A stretch of DNA of 6,270 nucleotides from Hyphomicrobiales bacterium (GTDB taxonomy: Bacteria; Pseudomonadota; Alphaproteobacteria; Rhizobiales; Beijerinckiaceae). The translations under genes were made by a program, and so were the position numbers. Location: the NCBI GenBank assembly GCA_027489835.1, contig JAIXZF010000257.1:1-6270 (forward strand), given 5' to 3'. The first letter of the stretch is position 1. Each line of letters begins with the position of its first letter. This document shows, piece by piece, positions 1 to 6,270 of this stretch. The notes beneath the pieces are model-generated. The model searched no databases and was not told the origin of the DNA. It saw nothing but the letters and a program-made list of their open reading frames with translations.

Positions 1-14
1 GAAGGGGGAATGAG

Positions 15-467
15 ATGATCGAGATGACGCCAGGCGTGACGCGCGCAGGGGAGGGCCTCGACGGCATCTCCTGGAACATCCTGGGACAGATCTACGTGCC
101 CAAGCAGCTCAGCGCCGAGTCCTTCGGCTGGCACGCCACCTTCCCGCCGGGCACGTTCGTTCCGCCGCACATCCATCCCACGCAGGACGAGTTCATCTAC
201 ATGCTTGAAGGCCGCTTCGAGCTGATGCTGGACGGCCGCGACGTGGCGGCGGGGCCGGGCGATCTCATCCGCCTGCCCAAGGGCCTGCCGCACGGCATCT
301 TCAACAAGACCGACGATGCGGTGAAGTGCCTGTTCTGGGTCGCGCCCACACGCAAGCTCTACGACCTGTTCTGGGCCATCCACTCGATGCCCAACCAGAA
401 CCCGGCCGAGGTCGTCGCGCTGTCGGCGCGCCACGAGGTCGACTTCCTGCCGCCGCCGGAGGCGTGA
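15..467 (+). CDS. Single-domain cupin protein
   Basis: A 150-residue protein with both classical cupin motifs intact. Motif 1 runs G46 to G66, with H52, H54 and E59 spaced as G-x5-H-x-H-x4-E-x6-G. Motif 2 runs G82 to N97 as G-x5-P-x-G-x2-H93-x3-N. The 15-residue gap between motifs is the short form usual in small bacterial cupins. H52, H54, E59 and H93 are the expected metal ligands, so a mononuclear metal site in one beta-barrel is likely. It has no signal peptide or membrane segment, so it is cytoplasmic. The ATG at 15 follows a purine-rich GAAGGGGG (1-8) at good spacing; another in-frame ATG lies at 24. The substrate cannot be read from sequence: dioxygenase, isomerase and plain binding roles are all possible. 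It converges with a flavin monooxygenase, and the two may belong to one aromatic-compound locus, but that is only inference. Any operon partner upstream lies outside the window. Confidence 0.9.
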   Translation: MIEMTPGVTRAGEGLDGISWNILGQIYVPKQLSAESFGWHATFPPGTFVPPHIHPTQDEFIYMLEGRFELMLDGRDVAAGPGDLIRLPKGLPHGIFNKTDDAVKCLFWVAPTRKLYDLFWAIHSMPNQNPAEVVALSARHEVDFLPPPEA

Positions 468-482
468 GCGGCCGGCCGCTCA
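465..482. terminator. Perfect 18-bp palindrome joining two convergent stop codons
   Basis: The sequence TGAGCGGCCGGCCGCTCA is its own exact reverse complement. Its first three bases are the cupin TGA, and its last three read as the TGA of the flavoprotein gene on the other strand. Transcripts from either side could fold it into a 7-bp GC-rich stem with a CCGG loop. No T tract follows on either side, so it is not a canonical intrinsic terminator. A bidirectional RNA-stabilising or termination-assisting hairpin is the likeliest role. The palindrome is certain; the role is inferred. Confidence 0.45.
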
Positions 483-1832
483 GCTCGCCTTCCTGTTCAC
501 CTGCGTGAGCGCGAAGCCTGCCTTGCCGGCATAGCCGCGCACGATTGCCTTGCGCTCGTCATGCGACAGCACGCGCTCGACATCGGTGAAGCCGCCGGGT
601 GCAAGCTTCTCCACCTCGTCGATGACGCGCTCGGGCCCGCCCTTGCGGTTCAGCGCCACGATCTCGGCCGTCTTCGGCCGGCGCTCCTCCTCATAGTCGA
701 GAAGGCCCTGATAGGGGTGCTCGGCCCGGGCGAGGCAGTCGGCCAGCGCCCGCGCGTCGAGGATGGCCTGGCTCGCGCCGTTTGACCCGACCGGATACAT
801 CGGGTGCGCCGCGTCGCCGAGAAGCGTGACGCGGCCATGGGTCCAGCGCGGCAGCGGATCCCGGTCGCACATCGGGTATTCGTAGAAGGCGTCGGTGGAC
901 TTGATCAGCGAGACGACGTCGAAGCCGGGGATCTCGTAGCGCCGCGCATAGGGCAGCACCTCGTCGAGCCGCCCCCGACGCGACCAGCTTTCCTTGCCGG
1001 GCGGATGCGGCGTGTCGGAAACGCGCACGTTGACGACCCAGTTGGTCAGCCGCGTATCGGGTGTGCGGCCTTCGCCGATCGGGTAGAGCACGAGCTTGGC
1101 GCCCATGCCGCCGGCGATGATCATCGAGCGGCCGGTCATGAAGGTGGGGAACTCGGCCGCGCCGCGCCACATCATCACGCCGTTCCAGCGCGGCAGGCCC
1201 TGATCCGGATAGTAGCGCTCGCGCACCACCGAATGGATGCCGTCGCCGCCGATCAGCACCTCGCCACGCACTGTCTCGCTGCCCGTGCCGTCGATGCTGT
1301 CGACGAAATGGGCGGTGACGCCGCCTTCGTCCTGCACGAAGCCCCTGAGCTTGCGCCCGGTGCGGATGGCGTCCGGCCCGAGCTGGGCGATGACGGCGTC
1401 GTGGATGACTTTCTGCAGCCGGCCACGATGGATCGAGAATTGCGGCACCTCGAAGCCGGCGGCAAGCCCGCGCGGCTCGCGCCAGACGATCTGGCCGGTG
1501 CGGTTCATGTAGATGAGCTCATGCGTGCGGATGCCCGCCGCGTCGAGCGCCGGCAGCAGCCCGAGATCGGCGAGCTCCTTGATGGCATGCGGCAGCGTGT
1601 TGATGCCGACGCCGACCTCGCGCACCTCGTGCGCCTGCTCGTAGATGACTGAGGAGATGCCGCGCCGGTGCAGCATCAGCGCGGCCGTGAGCCCGCCAAT
1701 GCCGGCGCCGGCGATGATGACCTTGACCGGCTGGCCAGCCGGACGCACGGCGCGGCGCTCGGCCGTGTCCGGCGCCGTCAGCTTGGCCGCGCGCTTGGCG
1801 TCCTTGGCCTTCGCCTTGTCCTGCTTGCCCAT
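480..1832 (-). CDS. FAD-dependent monooxygenase (PhzS/salicylate-hydroxylase-like)
   Basis: A 450-residue class A flavoprotein monooxygenase, expected to use NAD(P)H and O2 to hydroxylate an aromatic or related ring in the cytoplasm. The Rossmann FAD motif GAGIGG is at residues 42-47, with the ribose-binding acid E65 after it. The DG motif GGDGIHS is at 195-201, a dual FAD/NAD(P)H signature of this class. The GD motif GDAAHP is at 339-344, followed by PVGSNGASQAI (347-357) over the flavin. The overall pattern recalls flavin-dependent oxidoreductases related to PhzS and salicylate 1-hydroxylase; the substrate is unknown. The ATG at 1832 has GGAGGG about 7 bases upstream. That start leaves a Lys/Ala/Arg-rich extension of about 36 residues before the first beta strand, longer than usual for the family; I see no in-frame start nearer the fold. 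The gene converges with the cupin and diverges from the photolyase-like gene. Confidence 0.9.
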   Translation of the reverse strand: MGKQDKAKAKDAKRAAKLTAPDTAERRAVRPAGQPVKVIIAGAGIGGLTAALMLHRRGISSVIYEQAHEVREVGVGINTLPHAIKELADLGLLPALDAAGIRTHELIYMNRTGQIVWREPRGLAAGFEVPQFSIHRGRLQKVIHDAVIAQLGPDAIRTGRKLRGFVQDEGGVTAHFVDSIDGTGSETVRGEVLIGGDGIHSVVRERYYPDQGLPRWNGVMMWRGAAEFPTFMTGRSMIIAGGMGAKLVLYPIGEGRTPDTRLTNWVVNVRVSDTPHPPGKESWSRRGRLDEVLPYARRYEIPGFDVVSLIKSTDAFYEYPMCDRDPLPRWTHGRVTLLGDAAHPMYPVGSNGASQAILDARALADCLARAEHPYQGLLDYEEERRPKTAEIVALNRKGGPERVIDEVEKLAPGGFTDVERVLSHDERKAIVRGYAGKAGFALTQVNRKAS

Positions 1833-1962
1833 CGCGGAGCCCTCCAGTCCGCATCAAAGACCCGAACCGGCCAAAGGATCAAGCGCAGCCCCCATTCAGG
1901 GTTTACCGGAGCGTGCTTGCCGCCGGTGGGAACCGGCCAGCCGCCGGGCGCGTAGACCGTCC
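1833..1962. promoter_or_regulatory. Divergent intergenic region with a 10-bp direct repeat
   Basis: These 130 bp separate two divergently transcribed flavoprotein genes, so they should hold both promoters. GAACCGGCCA occurs twice in the same orientation, at 1864-1873 and 1930-1939. A 6-bp inverted repeat with a 4-nt loop (GCCGGT/ACCGGC, 1922-1937) overlaps the second copy. A GGAGGG ribosome-binding site for the minus-strand gene sits next to its ATG. I see no convincing sigma-70 promoter for the minus-strand gene. Operator roles for the repeats are speculative. Confidence 0.35.
1929..1954 (+). promoter_or_regulatory. Possible EcfG-type stress promoter for the photolyase-like gene
   Basis: GGAAC (1929-1933), a 17-base spacer and CGTA (1951-1954) come within one base of the alphaproteobacterial general-stress sigma factor (EcfG) consensus GGAAC-N16/17-CGTT. 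If used, transcription would begin within a few bases of the ATG at 1963, giving a leaderless or nearly leaderless message. That fits the lack of a visible Shine-Dalgarno. The match is short and unproven. Confidence 0.3.
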
Positions 1963-3192
1963 ATGCACCAGCCCGACAACCTGCCTTTCGAGCCAACCCG
2001 TGCCGCTGGCCTCGCCCGGCTCGCCGATTTCGCGCCCCGCGCCGGTCTTGCCTATGGCGAAGGCCGCAACACCGATTTCGGACCCAACCGCCGGCACAAC
2101 GTCTCGACGCTCTCGCCCTGGCTGCGCCATCGCCTGATCGAGGAAGAGGAGGTGCTGCGGGCCGTGCTTGGTGTCCACAGCCCGCAGGAGGCGCAGCGCT
2201 TCGTGCAGGAAGTGCTGTGGCGCACCTACTTCAAGGGTCATCTCGAAACCCATCCCGCGATTTGGCGACGCTACTGCGCGGATCGCGACCGGCTCATCGC
2301 GCGATTGGGCGAGGATGCGAGCCTCGCCGACCGCGTCAGCGAGGCGGTCGATGGGCGGACCGGCATCGATGCCTTCGATGCCTGGATGCGCGAGCTCGCG
2401 ACCCATGGCTACCTCCACAACCATGCGCGCATGTGGCTGGCCTCGATCTGGATCTTCACGCTGAAGCTGCCATGGCAGCTCGGCGCCGACCACACCCTTC
2501 GCCACTTCGTCGATGGCGATCCGGCCTCGAACACACTGTCCTGGCGCTGGGTCGGCGGCCTCCACTCTGTCGGCAAGACCTATCTCGCAACGGCCGAGAA
2601 CATCGCGGCCTTCACCGATGGCCGCTTCAGGCCCGAAGGGTTGGCGAAGGTAGCCGAGCCGCTGGCCGAGCCCGAAATCGGCCCGGCGCTGGCGCTGCCG
2701 CCTCCGGACGCGCTGCCGACTTGGCGGGTGGGGCTGCTGGTCACAGAGGAGGATTGCCATCCCGAAAGCTTCATGGCCGCGCTCGCGCCGGTCGCGATCG
2801 GCGGCGCGTCCATTCCCTCGGCCCGTTCGCCGCTGCCTGTGTCGCCCCTGGTCGCACGCTTCGCGGGCGCCGCGCTGGACGACGCGCTGGCGCGTGCCCG
2901 AACCCGCTGGCAGGCGCCTGCCGAAAGGCTGGCCGATCTGTCGGCGCCTTCGCTGCTCGCCTTCGCGAAGCGGCATGATCTCGATGCTGTTGTCACCGCC
3001 TGGGCGCCCATGGGACCGGTCGCGGATGCGTTGGCGGCAGCTGCGCCCCGGCTCGCGGAAGCGGGCGCGCGGCTCATGCGGTTGCGGCGGGGCTATGACA
3101 GCGCCTGTTGGCCATTGGCGACGCGCGGCTATTTCGCGATGCGCAAGCGCATCCCGGAGCTGCTGCAGTCGCTGGGGCTGACGGCGGCCTGA
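1963..3192 (+). CDS. Photolyase/cryptochrome-like flavoprotein, FAD domain first
   Basis: A 409-residue member of the photolyase/cryptochrome superfamily, which binds FAD for light-driven DNA repair or light sensing. Residues about 20-225 are the helical FAD-binding domain. By eye alignment to E. coli photolyase, E83 and W86 match lesion-site E274 and W277, N153 matches N341, M157 matches M345, N190 matches the flavin-N5-facing N378, W194 matches electron-transfer W382, and W196 matches W384. R156 and D184 match the R344-D372 salt bridge. There is no alpha/beta domain before it. Residues about 252-409 instead look like one placed at the C-terminus: a strand RVGLLV (255-260), alternating helices, LDAVVTAWAP (340-349) and GYFAMRKRIPELL (389-401). 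The ATG at 1963 is the first codon that suits the domain. The open frame runs further upstream but antisense to the monooxygenase, with no in-frame start between. Photolyase activity is likely but a photoreceptor role is possible. The gene converges with the helicase gene, 15 bp away. Confidence 0.85.
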   Translation: MHQPDNLPFEPTRAAGLARLADFAPRAGLAYGEGRNTDFGPNRRHNVSTLSPWLRHRLIEEEEVLRAVLGVHSPQEAQRFVQEVLWRTYFKGHLETHPAIWRRYCADRDRLIARLGEDASLADRVSEAVDGRTGIDAFDAWMRELATHGYLHNHARMWLASIWIFTLKLPWQLGADHTLRHFVDGDPASNTLSWRWVGGLHSVGKTYLATAENIAAFTDGRFRPEGLAKVAEPLAEPEIGPALALPPPDALPTWRVGLLVTEEDCHPESFMAALAPVAIGGASIPSARSPLPVSPLVARFAGAALDDALARARTRWQAPAERLADLSAPSLLAFAKRHDLDAVVTAWAPMGPVADALAAAAPRLAEAGARLMRLRRGYDSACWPLATRGYFAMRKRIPELLQSLGLTAA

Positions 3193-3207
3193 TAGGCGCG
3201 GCCTCGC

Positions 3208-5270
<2,063 letters not shown>

Positions 5271-5274
<4 letters not shown>

Positions 5275-5363
5275 GATGACGCCGCCTGTCTTGGGGTCGG
5301 TGGAGGCGGCCTCGCGTGCCGTGCCGTTCCGGCCGGGTTGGGGAGGGGGTCCATCCGGACCAT
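5271..5363 (-). CDS. Possible proline-rich leader peptide upstream of the helicase
   Basis: A 30-codon reading frame runs from ATG at 5363 (second in-frame ATG at 5354) to a TGA at 5271-5273. That TGA overlaps the helicase TTG in the arrangement TTGA, the geometry of translational coupling. GGAGGG lies just upstream: very close to the first ATG, and 11 bases from the second. The peptide contains four consecutive prolines (residues 19-22, codons CCG CCT CCA CCG), a class of sequence known to slow ribosomes without EF-P. Those codons overlap the 5' arm of the hairpin at 5281-5310. Its first eleven codons end in G or C, but later ones include rare forms, so coding is uncertain. If the helicase really starts at 5415, this frame would be an internal shadow. 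Confidence 0.2.
5281..5310 (-). promoter_or_regulatory. Hairpin that would mask the helicase ribosome-binding site
   Basis: In the helicase mRNA, GCCGCCT pairs perfectly with AGGCGGC across a 16-nt loop. The 3' arm contains AGGCGG, the only plausible Shine-Dalgarno for the TTG at 5274, and ends 6 bases before that codon. Folding would therefore hide the start site. The inverted repeat is visible directly; a regulatory role, such as temperature control or autoregulation by the helicase, is inferred. It is meaningful only if TTG is the true start. Confidence 0.35.
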
Positions 5364-5443
5364 GACCCTCCGCTGCTATCCTGGCCTCATAGTGCAAAGC
5401 GCGCCCTTGCGCCATGGCATCGGGGCATTTTCGGCGAGGTGCC

Positions 5444-5917
5444 TCAATCGACCGCGAAGGCCGCGTCGATCTCCACCGTCGCGTCGAGCGGCAGCTGCGC
5501 CACGCCGATCGAGGTGCGCGCATGGCGGCCCTCCTCGCCCCACAGCGCGATGAACAGCTCGGAGCAGGCGTTGATGACCTTCGGATAATCGCCCATGCCC
5601 GGCGCGGTCGTCACGAAGCCGCGCACCATCACGACGCGCCGGACGCGCCCGAGATCGCCGTCGAGCGCATCGCGCAAGGTGCGCAGGAGCTGAAGCCCGA
5701 TGGCCAGCGCCCCGGCGCGTGCCGCGGAAAGGTCGACGCCGGCGCCATAGGGGCCGACGGGCCAGGGCTTGCCAGCCACCTCGCAGATCTGGCCGGCGAG
5801 GAAGATCATCGTCCCTTCGCGCCGCCAGGTGATGAATTCGCCCACCGGGCTCGCCGGCGGCGGCAGGCTGTGCCCGAGCGCTGAGAGCTTGGCGAGGATG
5901 TCGGCGTCGGTCGGCAT
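5444..5917 (-). CDS. RidA (YjgF/YER057c/UK114) family protein
   Basis: A 157-residue member of the RidA superfamily, small trimeric cytoplasmic proteins. The archetype hydrolyses reactive enamine/imine intermediates such as 2-aminoacrylate, formed by PLP enzymes, to keto acids and ammonia. The opening LSALGHSLPPPASPVGEF (11-28), then MIFLAGQI (37-44), VVMVRGFV (95-102), YPKVINACSELF (111-122) and the closing RHARTSIGVAQLPLDATVEI (131-150) give the pattern of the longer, about 155-residue RidA subgroup. R134 matches the catalytic R105 of E. coli RidA, and E149 sits 15 residues later, as E120 does there, so deaminase activity is possible. Members with other substrates exist. The ATG at 5917 has GGAG six bases upstream; the open frame continues to 6124, but that extension runs antisense to the next gene. 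It lies upstream of, and co-directional with, the helicase and diverges from the deacetylase gene. Confidence 0.92.
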   Translation of the reverse strand: MPTDADILAKLSALGHSLPPPASPVGEFITWRREGTMIFLAGQICEVAGKPWPVGPYGAGVDLSAARAGALAIGLQLLRTLRDALDGDLGRVRRVVMVRGFVTTAPGMGDYPKVINACSELFIALWGEEGRHARTSIGVAQLPLDATVEIDAAFAVD

Positions 5918-6010
5918 GGGAGGCTCCGGCAAGGTCTGCGTGGCGGGGTTCTTGCAAGTGATTGCGGCACGCGGCCCGCCCGCGATACAAGGATCAGGCC
6001 ATCCGTGTCC
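5918..6010. promoter_or_regulatory. Divergent promoter region between ridA-like and deacetylase genes
   Basis: This 93-bp spacer must hold both divergent promoters. On the plus strand TTGCGG (5962-5967) and GATACA (5984-5989), 16 bases apart, make a passable sigma-70-type pair. AAGGA (5989-5993) is a possible Shine-Dalgarno, but it overlaps that -10 box, so both cannot be right unless transcription starts further upstream. CTTGCAAG (5951-5958) is an 8-bp palindrome of unknown significance. I see no clear minus-strand promoter. Confidence 0.25.
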
Positions 6011-6270
6011 ATGAAGCTGCCCAGCCATCACCGCTACGATTATCGCCCCATCCGGGGCAGGCCGGCCTATGACTGGCCGAACGGCAAGCGGCTCGCCGTC
6101 TATCTCGGCGTCAACCTCGAACATTTCGCCTTCGGGGAAGGGCTGGGCGCCGAGCTCGCGCCGGGCGGCCCGCAGCCGGACGTGCTGAACTACGCCTGGC
6201 GCGATTACGGCAACCGGGTCGGCGCGTGGCGCATGCTCGACATGCTCGATGCCCTCCGCCTGCCGGCCTC
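6011..6270 (+). CDS. Polysaccharide deacetylase family protein, 5' part only
   Basis: The first 86 codons of a gene cut off by the window end. The peptide begins with RYDYRPIRGRPAYDWPNGKR (residues 8-27) and continues with LAVYLGVNLEHFAFGEGLG and LNYAWRDYGNRVGAWRMLDML. I recognise this as the N-terminus of a proteobacterial branch of the polysaccharide deacetylase (NodB-homology) superfamily that includes allantoinase-like PuuE proteins. These are metal-dependent hydrolases acting on C-N bonds; the substrate cannot be told here because the catalytic Asp/His motifs lie further on. There is no signal peptide, so a cytoplasmic enzyme is more likely than a secreted polysaccharide enzyme. The start is uncertain: an in-frame GTG at 6005 lies closer to the weak AAGGA at 5989-5993 than the ATG at 6011 does. 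It diverges from the RidA-family gene, and both could act on nitrogen compounds, but this is inference. Confidence 0.75.
   Translation, partial: MKLPSHHRYDYRPIRGRPAYDWPNGKRLAVYLGVNLEHFAFGEGLGAELAPGGPQPDVLNYAWRDYGNRVGAWRMLDMLDALRLPA

Noticed and set aside
804..1652. A 282-codon plus-strand frame opposite the flavin monooxygenase
   Set aside because: It mirrors a well-supported flavoprotein gene and has no recognisable motif, so it is a GC-driven shadow.
15..1832. Cupin plus monooxygenase as one catabolic operon
   Set aside because: The two genes are on opposite strands and converge, so they cannot be cotranscribed; any functional link would need evidence from outside the window.
1645..1962. 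Upstream in-frame extension of the photolyase-like protein, possibly a missing antenna domain
   Set aside because: Most of it is antisense to the monooxygenase N-terminus, it reads as low-complexity Ala/Arg/Ser with no alpha/beta pattern, and it lacks a start near the domain other than the ATG at 1963.
1903..2976. A 357-codon minus-strand frame opposite the photolyase-like gene
   Set aside because: The opposite strand encodes conserved photolyase residues across the same interval; this translation is Arg/Gly/Gln-rich without domain signs.
3193..3207. Terminator between the convergent photolyase-like and helicase genes
   Set aside because: Only 15 bp separate the stops, with no strong symmetric stem and no T tract.
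5393..5414. Sigma-54-like pair TGGCGC...TTTGCA on the minus strand before the helicase
   Set aside because: The spacing between the GG and GC elements is about six bases too long for a -24/-12 promoter.
5918..6124. N-terminal extension of the RidA-family protein to an ATG at 6124
   Set aside because: It overlaps the oppositely oriented deacetylase start. The ATG at 5917 has a good ribosome-binding site and fits the family length.

Overview
This window looks like ordinary chromosomal DNA from a GC-rich alphaproteobacterium. G+C is roughly two thirds by eye, with a strong preference for G or C at third codon positions. The proteins most resemble those of Hyphomicrobiales (Rhizobiales, Bosea- or Methylobacterium-like). 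That placement is an inference from protein style; no marker gene is present. I see no rRNA, tRNA, CRISPR array, insertion sequence or phage gene.

Layout from left to right. A small single-domain cupin (+) reads into a class A flavoprotein monooxygenase (-). The two genes converge, and their stop codons form the ends of one perfect 18-bp palindrome. The monooxygenase then diverges, across about 130 bp, from a photolyase/cryptochrome-like flavoprotein (+). In that protein the FAD-binding helical domain comes first and a probable alpha/beta domain comes last, the reverse of a standard photolyase. The photolyase-like gene converges with a large DEAD-box RNA helicase of the DeaD/CsdA type (-), which carries a DbpA-type RNA-binding domain and a long basic tail. 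Upstream of the helicase on the same strand is a RidA (YjgF)-family gene. It is followed across a 93-bp divergent spacer by the start of a polysaccharide-deacetylase-family gene (+) that runs off the window.

How the genes work together. These are mostly independent housekeeping and stress functions: DNA photorepair or light sensing, RNA remodelling, reactive enamine/imine detoxification, and flavin-dependent hydroxylation. They do not form one obvious pathway. ridA and the helicase are co-directional and may share a transcript. The most unusual protein is the domain-swapped photolyase-like flavoprotein.

The most unusual nucleic-acid structure is the helicase leader. A TTG start is the best-supported one. 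Just upstream lies a hairpin whose 3' arm covers the likely Shine-Dalgarno, and a 30-codon proline-rich upstream reading frame whose stop overlaps the TTG. This is a testable but unproven regulatory arrangement. I do not see a clearly new multi-gene system here.
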